From NCBI RefSeq assembly GCF_047948215.1, contig NC_134457.1, positions 14,668,626 through 14,732,625 on the forward strand: 64,000 nucleotides of DNA, in the 5' to 3' direction. Below are positions 35,641-47,119 of the stretch, piece by piece. The DNA is from Lycorma delicatula. Lineage: Eukaryota; Arthropoda; Insecta; Hemiptera; Fulgoridae. The first letter of the stretch is position 1; each line of letters starts with the position of its first letter. The notes below the pieces were generated by a model. It was not told the origin of the DNA, made no database searches, and saw only the letters and a program-made list of their open reading frames with translations. The translations under genes and the position numbers were made by a program.

Positions 35641-35875
35641 AAAATATTGTCCGACAATATCATAGGAGTAATGAACTAAAAGATAAGAATTTTTTGCTAT
35701 TTATTAAAGATCAGGCATGTATGCCTCAGTGTATATGTTGTTCTTCTGAGGGTCTATTTTTCAGTCACTCTGTAGTTAACTTCAACGTATATAAAATTAA
35801 ACAGAAATTGCAGAATAGAAAATTCAAAAATAGTACAATTCTAAATTATAATTTTCAATTATTATTAAATAATCA

Positions 35876-36365
35876 GATGTTTCACCAAATCCATTACATA
35901 TACACATATGTAATAATGCCTATTAAATTACATATACATATTTTTAAAAGTATATAAAATTTTATTTCACTAATTTAATTTTTTTCATATTTTTTTTTTA
36001 TTATTATAGAATTATTATTTATTGTAAAAATTATTTACAATCACAGGTTAATAATTATTATGCCTAATAATTATGCCTAATAATTATTTAAATATATATT
36101 ATTCAATATATTTAAATTTAAAAAAAAAGGGTAAAACAAAAAAGGAAATGAAGTCTGATTCGAACCGATGTGCCTTCCCTTGTAAGATCCAAATATTGCA
36201 TTAATTAAACTTTTATTTGGTTATAACTCTGAAACCAATGAAAATAAGAACTACTTATGATATTTCGTTGAAATCTATCAAAGAGGACTTATTACTGCAG
36301 TTAAGAAAAAAGTCCAAAATCTAAATTTATTGGGATTTTTGGCTTTTTTGGACACTTTTGTTGAT
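35876..36365 (-). repeat. Family B repeat, copy 5 (5' truncated)
   Basis: Minus strand contains GGTTCGAATCAGACTTCAT, GCATTAATTAAACTTTT-like sequence and the internal hairpin (about 36306-36355). The family 5' end is missing, and the 3' end is replaced as in copy 2. Confidence 0.68.
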
Positions 36366-36479
36366 TCTATTTCAGTTGTTGATTTCGGTATACACTGTTC
36401 CCGTATGTACCGAAAGTCTTCAATGAATTTCGGCCTCTGATACATCTTCCGACCACAAAAAACGGCCGACCACAACTTT

Positions 36480-36840
36480 TTAATTTTTATTTTTAACCTA
36501 GTTTTAATTATATAATTTGTGTTAGTTCTAAGTTTTATTTCATTTTGTTGTTTTAGTTTTAAGTTTTATATTAGATCTTTTATGGTTTTTAGTTTTTTTT
36601 TTAGTCTTTTGTTATCCAAGAATGGGCCCTTTACAGCCATCTTGGACTTTGTAAAATTCTATTCACTTTGATCTTATATTAGTTTTTACCTTCGATATTA
36701 GTTGTAAGTTTTATTCATCATTTAGAATAGTTTTAAAACATTTAATTTTCTATACAAAAAAAGGATCCGGGCGATGATAACGCACAAGCGTTTTTCGCCC
36801 TAAAAAAAAAAACAAAAAAACAAAAAACGGATCGCTGAAC
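36480..36840 (+). other. T-rich block ending in hairpin and A-tail
   Basis: Repeated TTTTAGTTTTAAGTTTTAT-like sequence, then GGGCG...CGCCC (36768-36800) and TAAAAAAAAAAACAAAAAAAC. A hairpin followed by an A-rich tail suggests the 3' end of a retroposon; no coding part is recognisable. Confidence 0.35.
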
Positions 36841-37019
36841 GTTGCTCTTCTCTGGTGCAAACAGAAAGCGTAACAACCATGGTTAACGGCAGGGCAGCGA
36901 TAATGGAACTAACCTAGCAGCATCAAACTTGCACAGATATAACAACAATTATACCACGGATACGTCATCTACGCAACACGACAGTACTACCAACCTAAAC
37001 AAAAATATAACTAAATTGC

Positions 37020-37920
37020 GGATAATAATTGATTTACACTCGTATATCGACGTTTTTATTTGCGACAAATTCTGAATATTTTTTTGGAAGCTGTATTAAT
37101 TATTTTGTTACCAAAATCAATTTTTTTTAAATTTATAATAATTTCATTATCAAATGCTTGCCAGTCTTTAAATTTTTCATCTGAAAATCTGCTCTCTAAG
37201 TGAACATACACGTTCAATAAATCGAATTTTGACTGCTGTATTAATATTATTTTAAAGTTCCGATAACATTTTTCTAACAGTGTCACTCCAAAAGATTTCG
37301 TGTCCCAAATATTGAGTTTTTAGTCCGTTAATTTTAATTTTTACATATCGATGAGAATCAATAATGGTTAAATTTAAATTTATTGTATATATTTGCACAA
37401 GGATGTAAGCTCATCTAATACATCTTTCAGAGGAAATATTGCTACGCGATATTGCGAATTAGTAAGACTTATTTCCATATTTACAAATGGGGTCATTGTA
37501 TTCTGCTATGTGATTATTACCATACGAAATTAACGTATAGTAATTTTTTACTAAAGCACCGACTGCGAAATACCTGTAAAATTGATTAGAACTAAGAACG
37601 CAGTGCTCAGTTCTAATCAATTTTCCAGGTATCTCAATCAGGTGTAATCAAATTTTCTATATCTTGCATAATAGGTACATTTTTCCACGCTTCATCTAAT
37701 CCTAAATCTTTCCTATATTCTACACAGTATTTTTCGATTAAATCTGATAGTTCTCTTTTGAAAATGACTGCTACCCTATTTTTCTTCCCGAGCGTAATAC
37801 TGGCTTTATCACTCGTAAACATTACAATTTTTTGTATGATAAACTGCAAATAACTGAATACAATGTTTTTATTGCGAATAGTAGTTATAAACTCCCGTAA
37901 GAAAGTCACGGCGTATGCTA
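37020..37920 (-). pseudogene. hAT-type (KIAA1586/ZBED-like) transposase relic
   Basis: Minus strand, high to low coordinates: MFTSDKASITLGKKNRVAVI, LIEKYCVEYRKDLGLDEAWK and MQDIENLI (frame 37634-37909), matching the hAT/ZBED domesticated-transposase pattern 'SDGA..LG..NGVAA', 'HC.AHR..L', 'D'. After a break come ALVKNYYTLISYGNN and NDPICKYGNKSY, then LLEKCYRNFKIILIQQ. The usual His of HC.AH is changed (KYCVEYR). A 63 bp hairpin (37570-37632) sits in the break. Dead. Confidence 0.65.
37570..37632. repeat. Near-perfect 24 bp hairpin
   Basis: Arms 37570-37593 and 37609-37632 match at 23 of 24 positions; the loop is 15 bases. Interrupts the hAT relic. Confidence 0.85.
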
Positions 37921-37949
37921 GTCCGTAGTGTCAATTAACCACGTCATAT

Positions 37950-39300
37950 TTGTAATAGTTGATTGTAAATGCGCGGGAAATAAATTTCTCTGCACAATTT
38001 ATTGCAATACCTTTAAAAATCATTGCGCGGCCCCGCATCCGCGTAGCTTAGAAGGATACGGTTGTAGATTTATTAAACATTCTTTGAATGAAGTGTAATC
38101 ACGATGAGATTTTTTTTATGCTTATGGAAAGGTATGGAAGGAATTTTATCGTTGTCAGAAAAAATATTTGACGGAAGTTTTTCCGTTAAATTATTCGGTA
38201 GGGCCAATGTTGACGGGCTACTTTTACGTATTGTTTGGGTGGTCGTTTTACAAAAAAATAGGTAAAATAAAGATGGAAAATTTTGTAAGTAACAATTCCA
38301 GTCTTACGTTTTGTTTACAACAGATTTTATTAAAATATCTCACTTAGTTCTTAAAATACAACTTTTTGGTATAAAAACGGCGGACAGGAAAAATAAAGTT
38401 AATTAGGACATTTCCAGATAAACATTTTTGTAAATTTTGATCTCCTGATCCAGTTCTTTAAGTCTGGTCAATACCTTCCGGTATACTCCTTATATGAATT
38501 AAATGGATTTATTTTATAACAATTGCCTTATAAAATTAGTAATATAATCTATTTTAATTTTAACTATAACTCTTATTATTCTAATAGATAATTAATATAT
38601 AATTTTTTAAATTATGTAATATTTATGATAAATTGTGTATAATATTTTTTATAAATTATGTAATAAAATTATTTAGGTATAATTTTAATAGAAAACGGTA
38701 TCAGTACGAATATAATTTTCTTGTTTAATTGACGGAACATACTCTTATTAATTAGGAAAAAGAAACAAGCGTCTAAATTAAAAAATAATCGGTTACATTT
38801 TTTCATTAACTGTGAAAAATAAGCCGCTTTTTTTTATCTGCCTCCTAGGACCGGATGACTGATGGCACAATGTTTATTCATGGCGTTCCTATTCAACCCC
38901 GTAATTACCAGTTCTGTGTTCTTAATTCACAAAAAAGACTAAGTGGAATTTTTAATCGATTCACTCATTTTAACATTACGACAGTCATTTAACGGACGTA
39001 TTATACGAATATTAATTAGGCTCTGATTTATTTAAATTATTGATTTAAAGTTGAATTTTAATGTCATAATTAGTTTGTGACAGTAAATCATATGAAAACA
39101 TATAAAGTTTAAAAAACATTTAAAGTTTAAAAAAAAATTAAACTGTATAATATCCGTAACGCTTTGACTGTGATAAATTTTTTAATGTCGCGTAAATTTA
39201 AAAAGCTGGGAATAATTTACAATAGATATGTGAGTGTAAACGTTTTTTATTTTCAGATTAGTTACCGTAATCGGCTTTGCAAGAGGGTTGTCATTGCGCA
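37950..39300. other. AT-rich interval
   Basis: No gene or recognised repeat. The 71-residue frame at 39164-39379 runs into a SINE. Confidence 0.45.
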
Positions 39301-39311
39301 ACTTGTCCAAT

Positions 39312-39616
39312 CCTTTCCTTTCTTTTTCTGTTTGGCCACCGGTAATTACCTTTCAGATAATACTTCAGAGGATGAATGAGGATGATATGTATGAGTGTAA
39401 ATGAAGTGTAGTCTTGTACAATCTCAGTTCGAACATTCCTGAGATGTGTGGTTAATTGAAACCCAACCACCAAAGAACACTTGTATCCACGATCTATTAT
39501 TCAAATCCGTGTAAAAATATCTAACTTTACTAGAACTTGAAGGCTGAAACTCTCGATTTCCAAATTAACTGATTTGGGAAGACGCGTTCACCACTAGACC
39601 AATCCGGTGGGTTGGC
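39312..39616 (-). repeat. tRNA-derived SINE, tail type 1, reverse
   Basis: Full-length: minus-strand GGTCTAGTGGTGAACGCG head and type 1 tail near 39312. It abuts the truncated 5' end of the LINE relic at 39617. Confidence 0.82.
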
Positions 39617-40690
39617 ATTTATAAACGTAGAAAAGGAATTCGACAACGTAGACTGGAATAAAATTTTCAGCATTTAAAAAAAAAAATAGGGTTCAAGTAC
39701 AGAGATGGAAGAACAACTACTAAAATTTACATGAACCAAACAGCAATATTAATAATTGAAGAACATAAGAAAGAAGCCGTAATAAAAAAGGTAGTCCGAC
39801 AACGATGTTCCCTATCCCCGTTACGTTTTAATTTTTACATACAACTAGCAGTTAGTGATGTTAAAGAATAATTTAGATCCGGAGTAACAGTACAAGGTGA
39901 ACAGATAAAGATGCTAGGATTTGCTGATAATACAGTAATTCTAGCCGAGAGTAAAAGAGATTTAAAAGAAACAATGAAAGGCATGGATGAAGAAGTCCTA
40001 CGCAAGTACTACCGCTTGAAAATGAAGAAGAACAAAACTAAACAAATGAAATGCAGTAGAAATAAAGTAGATGGACCACTGAATGTAAAAATAGGAAGAG
40101 AAGAGATTACGGAGGTAGAAGAATTTATTTGGGAAGTAGAATTACTAAAGATGGACGAAGCAGGAGCGATATAAAATGCCAAATAGCACAGGCGAAACGA
40201 GCCTTCAGTAAGAAATATAATTTGTTTACATCAAAAATTAATTTAAATGTCAGGAAAAGATTTTTGAAAGTATATGTTTGGAGCGTAGCTTTATATGGAA
40301 GTGAAACGTGGACGATCGGAGTATCTGAGAAGAAAACATTAGAAGCTTTTGAAATGCGGTGCTATAGGAGAATGTTAAAAATCAGGTGGTTGGATAAAGT
40401 GACAAATGAAGAGGTGTTGCGGCAAATAGATGAAGAAAGAAGCATTTGGAAAAATATACGCAGTTAAAAGAAGAGACATAGGCTACATATTAAGGCATCC
40501 TGGAATAGTCGCTTTAATACTGGAGGGACAGGTAGAAGGGAAAACTTATGCAGGCAAGCAACGTTTGGAATATGAAAAACAGATTGTTAATGATGTTGGA
40601 TGTTGGGGTATACAAAAATGAAACGACTGGCACTAATTAGGGAATCTTAGAGAGCTGCATTAAACCAGTCAAATGAAACAGAAAAAAAAT
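39617..40690 (+). pseudogene. RTE-like LINE reverse transcriptase relic
   Basis: Close relative of the LINE at 60746. + frames: AFINVEKEFDNVDWNK (motif A), RQRCSLSPLRFNFYIQLA (motif B, G to R), then MLGFADNTVILAE, where FADD is FADN (codon 39929-39931), removing a catalytic Asp. Later FLKVYVWSVALYGSETWTIG, LEAFEMRCYRRMLKIRWLDK and TNEEVLRQIDEERSIWKNI. Ends near an AAAAAAAATATATAAAA tail. Split over at least three frames. Confidence 0.85.
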
Positions 40691-40857
40691 ATATAAAACA
40701 AAGTTACAATCGTTATTTTCGCATTATTTTGACCATAGTTGTATCAACGAATTGTAAGGATGTAAATAATTTTTATGCGAAAATAACATGCCAAAAATGC
40801 GTAGAAATGAACTATTTTAATATTCTTATTCTGTCCGCCTGCATTATCAGACAAAAT

Positions 40858-41030
40858 GTCTGAGATGTGTGGTTAGCTGAATCCAACCACCAAAGAAGAT
40901 CGGTATCCACGATCTAGTATTCAAATTCCTATAAAAGTCTTTACTACGACTTGAACGCTGCAACTCTCAACTTCCAAATCAGCTGCCTTGGAAAGATGCG
41001 TTCACCACTAGACCAACCCGATGAGTTTCA
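40858..41030 (-). repeat. tRNA-derived SINE, tail type 1, reverse, 3' truncated
   Basis: Head and body match the other SINEs (minus strand TTGGTCTAGTGGTGAACGCA). The tail beyond CACACATCTCA is missing. Confidence 0.75.
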
Positions 41031-41149
41031 ACTTCAATCGCCAGCACCTATTCGTACGACCGGTAAGCGGTACTTTCATAAAAATAATTTTTAATATCGT
41101 TTAGTGTGTATACCAAATTGTTGAAAAATTCCGTAAACTAATTTTTACT

Positions 41150-41535
41150 GTTATAACGGGAAGCATCCAGTTGAAATTTTAAAATATTTTTTATACCAAG
41201 TATATCACGAATTTCTTCCGGGACTTTCATAACCTTTTCTACTCGTGAAATTAATGGAAAAAATTCATTTAAATATATTTCCTAAAATGTTTCGTTTGCT
41301 AATTACAGCTAGTGAAAGATTTCGTTCGGATATCAGCTACCCCGGTGAAATAAGGTCTTACTGAAATTTTTAGAACGTTAATTAAGGAACACAATTAGAG
41401 ACTTTTTATGATTTCTGACCTGAAAAATCGAATGAAACAGGTCCCAGAACCGTATCTGCTGTAGTGTTTGAGAAATCTGGAATTAAAACCAATAAATTGA
41501 CTTAAAAACCCCTGTTTTTTATGTTTGATATAGAA
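41150..41535 (+). repeat. Left arm of large inverted repeat
   Basis: Matches the minus strand of 42515-42890 over several hundred bases: e.g. ATCAGCTACCCCGG, CCCAGAACCGTAT, TTTGAGAAATCT, AACCAATAAATTG. The element between the arms is family A copy 4. Confidence 0.75.
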
Positions 41536-41674
41536 TAACGTAATTAAATGGGTAATAAAAACGAATTAGAATTTTATTTAGAAATAGTACATTACTACTA
41601 CATTTGTAACAAAATTACTTATTCGATGTTAACGAACACGAAATTCTTTGTTGGTGAAGTGAAATTCGAATTTT

Positions 41675-42500
41675 ACTTTCCCGTCTAGATATCTTCACCG
41701 CCTAGATAGCATCGGATCTTGATGTTTTGACACCTAAGGAACTCAAAAAACCGGATGAAAATTTTCCGTTTGTTAATTAATACAACGTATGTACGTTGTT
41801 ACAAACAACGTATGTACATACGAAACTGATGTACGTGTGTGTGTGTGTGTTAGCCTCTAAATCCCTTTATATTTCCAGAACTACAAGACCTATTATGGGG
41901 CCATTAAATGTACAACTTAAAGGTCAGAGGCTGTAGTGCAAGGTGACCCTCAGTATCTCAAGATTTCCCCTAATTAAAGCCATATTTTTCTTAGGTCACA
42001 AAAAAATAATATTTGTAAAAAACATTTTTTTTCAAAATCGCACCCCAATTCCAAAAATGCTGTTGTAGCCGTCTGTTAAGTTGTGACGTCACATGTGAGC
42101 GGTTGAATTAAATAATATTTAAAGTATAAAAAAAGTTACGCGGTCTGGCTGGGTCGCAAACTCGTTCGCCGATTGATTCGGTAACTGTGCATTAAGCTTC
42201 GCGGCTACACTAGTCTGCCGATCGTACAAGCAAAGTCTTTTGTATGTAAATGTAAAATTACATAATTTTAATTAGTGCCGACCGTCGCCGTTAGTATCCC
42301 CACATCCACGCGAATTAAATACGGTATGCGTGAGCGCTTTAGTTAGAATCATTGATTTAAATAAACGATAAAAAAATAATTAAATAAAATGATATATTTA
42401 ATTAAGTTGTATGTGAATATGCGTGTATGCTGTGCATCAGAAACCATCCACAGTTGTAGGACTTTCCCGGAACGCGGCTGAAGCCGCGTGACGGTCTTTT
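41675..42500 (+). repeat. Family A repeat, copy 4
   Basis: Starts ACTTTCCCGTCTAGATA and ends just after the perfect 3' subterminal hairpin CGCGGCT-GA-AGCCGCG (42473-42488) and GTGACGG. The minus-strand tRNA-like segment is at about 42135-42222. A tandem ACAACGTATGTAC-like duplication lies near 41780-41825. Confidence 0.77.
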
Positions 42501-42514
42501 TACCCCAATTTGAA

Positions 42515-42890
42515 TATATTTAAAATTTTAAAATACGTTCTTTTTATACCAATTTATTGGTTTTCACTGTAGATTTCTCAAAAACTACTGCAAATACGGT
42601 TCTGGGAACTATTTTATTCGACGTTTCAGGTTAACAACCATATTACATTACTAATTCTGCCCCTTAATTTAGATCCTAAAAATTTCAGTACGACCTCACT
42701 TCCCCCGGGGTAGCTGAAATCTTGCGCTAGACATAACTCGCAAACGAAGCATACCGGATATATACTTATATGAACTTTTTCCATTATTTTCTCAAGTAGA
42801 ATAGGTAATGAAAATCCCGGCAGGACTTCGTGAGACATTCTGTAGATATTAGTGACAGAAAAATTTCTGATCTCATTTTTCCTAAAACTT
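42515..42890 (-). repeat. Right arm of large inverted repeat
   Basis: Inverted partner of 41150-41535. The 113-residue minus-strand frame at 42626-42967 lies mostly in this arm. Its counterpart in the left arm is broken by stops, though CFVC is shared. I do not recognise the protein and treat it as repeat-derived. Confidence 0.7.
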
Positions 42891-42929
42891 AAAGACAACT
42901 GAATTTGTTTATAAATCCATAAAAAAGTA

Positions 42930-43130
42930 AATGAATAATTATCATAAGAAGAATAGGACTCAGACAAAATTTGTTCAAATCACAGACAGTCAAGCGGCTG
43001 TCGCATCGTTTGTAGACTGGGGAACTTTCTCCTCGACATCAAAAACTCGTAAGTAGCTCTCGTATGTCCTAACCGCAATCGGCAATAAACCACTTCCGCT
43101 CGACGAATTTTTCTACATGAAGAGTTTCAC
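42930..43130 (-). pseudogene. I/Jockey-group LINE C-terminal fragment
   Basis: Minus strand, in one frame: EVVYCRLRLGHTRATYEFLM, then SRRKVPQ, matching the post-RNase H segment 'RLRIGHTR.TH.YLM'. The longer frame at 43069-43377 is offset and its DTGAS is coincidental. Probably the end of the LINE whose RNase H lies at 43560-44790, separated by an insert. Confidence 0.6.
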
Positions 43131-43550
43131 GGCAACAAAATATCTTTGATGCGCCGGTGTCGAATAATTTTCCGCCTTGGTCTAATACCTCGGTTGCGTT
43201 TAAATTATTATAAATATTGTCCGTTGGTTCATACAAATAAATAAAAGTCCTAACTTCGAATATAATATAAATTACTTTTATTATAATCTTGAACTTGTAA
43301 ATCATATATATAACATTATTAATTACACATTTGTAACAAACACAAGTTGAATGTTTGGATGATGGAATTAAACTCAACTATTCTAGTGCGGAGCGAGCTT
43401 TTATAGCGTGGATGGAGCCGAATGAGCTGTCAGAAGCTGTGTGAGGCGTACGGAGCTGAGTGCAGCTGTCCAAACGAGTTTTAAAAATTAAAATCCCTTT
43501 TTTAAATAAAATTTAAAGTTCCTCATTTAAAAAGGAGTAACAAAAAAAGT
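43131..43550 (-). mobile_element. Possible solo-LTR-like insert
   Basis: Separates two parts of one LINE. The minus strand begins TGTTACTCC, has TATAAAAG (43398-43405) and an AATAAAAG signal about 120 bases downstream (43275-43282), as an LTR promoter/polyA region would. No coding domain, and I could not fix the other end or a target duplication. Confidence 0.3.
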
Positions 43551-43632
43551 GAACATTTGGCAGGGATGCCAACCTGAGCTAACGAGTAACAAAAAAAGTG
43601 AGAATTTAGTAGGGATTCCAACCTTCATTCAA
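43535..43632 (+). repeat. 49 bp direct duplication
   Basis: GAGTAACAAAAAAAGTGA begins at 43535 and again at 43584; both continue to CAACCT (GCAGGGATGCC and GTAGGGATTCC). Confidence 0.8.
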
Positions 43633-43919
43633 TTAACCCTGCGTCTGAACAGACGTAGTTTATTATCCACTATAGCAGCCCAGTCACCTTGCCATTATGC
43701 TGGAAGAGCGAGTTTTACACAATTAATAAAATCGCATGTAGTAACAGGAGTGGTGAAGAACGCTTGACTACATGCGTTTTTGGCAGCGGAATCTGCACAT
43801 TCATTACCTTGAATTCCCACGTGGCTAGGGATCCAGCAGAAACTCACTTGTGTGTTGATATGATTCAATTCAGCAATTGCATTATACTCATAGATTTCGA
43901 TGACGGTAGGATCTTTAGA
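43560..43919 (-). pseudogene. LINE RNase H domain, second half
   Basis: Minus strand: QVSFCWIPSHVGIQGNECAD, then SAAKNAC, the conserved RNase H segment ('WIPSHVGI.GNE.AD..AK') with the last catalytic Asp, then DFINCVKLALPA and WQGDWAAIVDNKLRLF. Belongs with 44532-44790. The two are separated by a LINE fragment in the opposite orientation. Confidence 0.78.
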
Positions 43920-44531
43920 GATGCAGCAGCGGTATATTCTAAAGAAGTCCGGTGAGTTAACTTCGGATAAAGTTCGAGAAATTGAACAATATGGCAACGC
44001 CTTGTGGCAGGCCAGATAGGATGAGACAGAGGGTGGGCTTTATATACATGAGCTTTCTCCATATGTTGGTTTGCGAGACGCCTCTTGGATGCATCCTAAT
44101 AAATATGTGACGCAATTTCTTTCCGGCCATGGTACTTTTAGGAACAGACTGCAAAAATTCGGTAGGTTCTAAGGTGTGTCCACAGTGTGGACAATTGGAC
44201 GAAACCTACCATGTTCTTTATGAGTGCTCGAAATACGAGTTCATGCGTACGGAGACCATCTGTCGGGTCGACGTTGGAGGTAGTTCAATTTCTTTGTTAG
44301 TTAGGTATTTTCAGTCTTGCTTAAGGCTCGGTAAGATGTGTGAGATTGTTTTGAGTTCATTAATTAGTAGTACATCAATGGGAATGTCTCTCCTGGCATC
44401 TGCAACGAGAGACTCTCAGGCATACTGTCAGGCGTACTGGAGTATGCCAACAGCCGAGGTTTTTTACCTCCGGTAAAGCCCATAAGGCTCGGAACGGAGG
44501 AGGTGACGGAAGGTGTCTTCCCCTACGGGTC
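43920..44531 (+). pseudogene. Nested LINE 3' fragment with TSD
   Basis: + frames: REIEQYGNALWQAR, HPNKYVTQFLSGHGTFRNRL, then (after a frameshift) KVCPQCGQLDETYHVLYECS, the C-terminal CCHC-like knuckle of Jockey/R1-group ORF2, ending EVFYLR and a short 3' UTR. Flanked by AGGATCTTTAGA (43908-43919) and AGGATCTCTAGA (44532-44543), an 11/12 target-site duplication. Inserted into the RNase H of an older minus-strand LINE. Confidence 0.78.
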
Positions 44532-44790
44532 AGGATCTCTAGAATACAAATCTTCTAAAGCTTGGAGTGCACTTCACGAGTCACTACAAAAAAGATATGA
44601 CGGTACGTTGGGTTAATGATTATCAGTGCCTTATTAATCGCATATAGTTCAACAGCAAAGACACTTGTCTTTACAATAGATAGGCTAAACATACAGGATA
44701 TGTCAATAACAACAAATGCGCATCGAACGATATCATTCTGTTTCGATCTGTGTATACTACTGCGTCTGGGTTTGTCTTGGACAAAAACTG
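44532..44790 (-). pseudogene. LINE RNase H domain, first half
   Basis: Minus strand: NPDAVVYTDRNRMI (start of RNase H, usual YTDGS), then SVFAVELYAINKALIIIN, and after a shift SALQALEDLYSRDP. These are the first parts of a LINE RNase H whose remainder is at 43560-43919. Confidence 0.68.
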
Positions 44791-44799
44791 ATAAAAAAT

Positions 44800-45915
44800 T
44801 TGCTAAAAGACAATAGGTAGTGTTGATTTTTTTACTGTGAATGGTAAGAAAAAAAAATTATAGGATTGATTCTCCGTGGAGGATATAAACCGGGAAAAGT
44901 TGGAAAAATAGTAGGCGTGTCAAAATTTATAATAAATGCGAGGTACGAACACCCATACATACTGTATATCGTGGATGGTCCTAATTATTTGGAAATGACT
45001 TTTGCAAGGACTGCTTTAAAAATCGGGTGATTGTGGAGTTGAATTACGTCACGCGTTAAATCATTCGTAAAGTACATCTAAGCTTCTACCTTAATATTTT
45101 AAAAAAGTTTCTCTTTGTACGAAACAAAAATGCTGGAGGCGATGTTAATTAAAATATCCTACTAAAACATTCAGTCAGGAAGTTTTAAAATAATTACAAC
45201 AGTATCGAAATGAACTTCTATTATTATTTCACGTCATTTATTAATTACTTTTTTTTTTTAAACTTTATTTATATACTACAAGATATGAAGTATGTATGGC
45301 TTCTCGCTACAGCCGTCCGGTACGGAAGGGTTCTATTAAAAAATTCCTGTTATATTTAAATCCTTCCTTAATTCTTACTTTTTTATTATTCTTTTTGTTC
45401 TCATGCTAATGTAAATGATATACTACACCGAAATTCGTACTGTGTATATCATTGCTGGAATAATACTTTTGAAAACAAGCTGAATTGCCCATTATAGTAC
45501 GAGTAACAATTAATTATTATTAAATTAAAACAAAATGTACTGTTCGTGTTCTTTTATAAAACGGCCAAAGTGAACTTAAAATTAATTAGTTTTTTATTTT
45601 TATGAATATTCTTTACACCAGACAGAAAATATAACAGGTTATTTATTTTATTTATGTATTTATTATTTTTACACACGATTACAAACAATAATTCAAGTAC
45701 ATATTTTATTTTTAATAAAAATAATCAAAATAAAATTCATTAAAACAATTTTTGCAACAACATAAAATTTCTTTGAAAATTAAGTTACCGTCCTTAGATA
45801 AATCCATATCGAGGGTCACCATTACAATAATAGTTTATAAAGTAAAACAAAAATTCTGATATACATCGCCAGCAAATTATAATAACAATCTATTTATATT
45901 GTAATCCTAAAATAG
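44800..45915. other. Mostly unassigned AT-rich interval
   Basis: A short + strand reading GYKPGKVGKIVGVSKFII near 44880-44935 vaguely resembles a transposase helix-turn-helix, but is too short to call. Confidence 0.4.
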
Positions 45916-45916
45916 T

Positions 45917-46207
45917 AACCCACTCGGTTGGTCTAAAAGTGAACTGGTCATGACAAATCAGCTGATTTCGAAGTCGAGAGTTTTAAGGTTCAAATCCTAG
46001 TAAAGGCAGTTTACTTTTATACGCATTTGAATACTAGAACGTGGATACCGGTATTATTTGGTGGTTGGTTTCAATTAACCACACATCTCAGGAATGGTCG
46101 AACCGAGACTGTACAAGATTACATTTCATTTACATTCATAAATATCGTCCTTTTCATCCTCTGAAGTAATACCTTACGGTGGTTCCGGAAGCTAAACAGA
46201 AAAAAGG
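45917..46207 (+). repeat. tRNA-derived SINE, tail type 1
   Basis: Degenerate A box TTGGTCTAAAAGTG and good B box GGTTCAAATCCTAG, then the common body and the TCATCCTCTGAAGTAATACC...AGAAAAAAG tail. Confidence 0.78.
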
Positions 46208-46299
46208 AATCTAATTTCTTTCAAAAATGTCTTCAGTGATTAGATTAGAATAATAATTTTTCAATTCCATCGATTTCTAGTAACCGTAAAACTAACAGA

Positions 46300-46965
46300 G
46301 CATTGTATTTTCTATAGTTTCTTGATTCCTTTGCATTATTACGTAACAAATTTTACACCTTCAGAGCCACAAATGTATAAAAATGTCTATACATTCCAAT
46401 TTTGGCAAAGGTAACACAAATTTACCATCACTACTTAAAATACTTTTGGCTTAGGTGTATGTTATGTTGTTTAAATTTTGCCTCATCAATCCACATAAAC
46501 TTCCCTGAAAATTCCTCATACTCGCCAACCACGCGCTGAAACCATTCACAGTACTCCATTCTTCGATCTGAGTCATCTCATTTATCGCGTGGAGCAGTCT
46601 TAGAATGTATACTTTCCATTTTGCACTTTTCAGAGTGCGTCTTACACTTGACCGGGTTCATTCCACTTTCTCACGCTCCCTGGTTCACTGATTTTTGCGG
46701 TGATCGCGTGAAATGGTGCATCAACGCAGCACTGGACGCCGGACTTGTTCGTGATCTTTCCTTGTGCACATCTTTATAAACTCTCTCTGCCACTGCCGTT
46801 GTATCTCGTGAATGTTCTCATACTTCCACTTCAGTACAGCCTTGCGTTAACAAACGATCACAGTCATTGTTGCTACTCGACTGTTCTCTGCTGCACTGGC
46901 TAATATGACTGGCTCGTTCCATCACCCACCCCCCGCGCATGCCCGGCATAAATTTCTAGCTCCGC
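46300..46965 (-). pseudogene. Tc1/mariner-type transposase relic
   Basis: Minus strand in several frames: SREQSSSNNDCDRLLTQGCT near the N-terminus, GSVRKWNEPGQV (linker), EWFQRVVGEYEEFSGKFMWI then DEAKFK (first catalytic Asp region), and possibly QNLNNITYT beyond. Truncated before the second catalytic motif. Confidence 0.55.
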
Positions 46966-47068
46966 CTAACACGACAAATTTAATACCTTACACTACACTA
47001 CACATTAGATTAGTGAGTATTAGTAGATATTATTTAATTATAAACAGTGAGTACATTTTTTTGGCTCC

Positions 47069-47081
<13 letters not shown>

Positions 47082-47116
<35 letters not shown>
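47082..47116 (+). repeat. (TA)n microsatellite
   Basis: About 17 TA units; the next transposon's TA target duplication is its last unit. Confidence 0.93.

Positions 47117-47119
<3 letters not shown>

Noticed and set aside
43069..43377. DTGAS in a minus-strand frame, like a retroviral aspartic protease
   Set aside because: Lone motif with no flanking protease pattern; the end of the same DNA in another frame is a clear LINE C-terminus (RLRLGHTRATYEFLM).
44880..44950. GYKPGKVGKIVGVSKFII as a transposase helix-turn-helix
   Set aside because: Too short, and no catalytic motif downstream.
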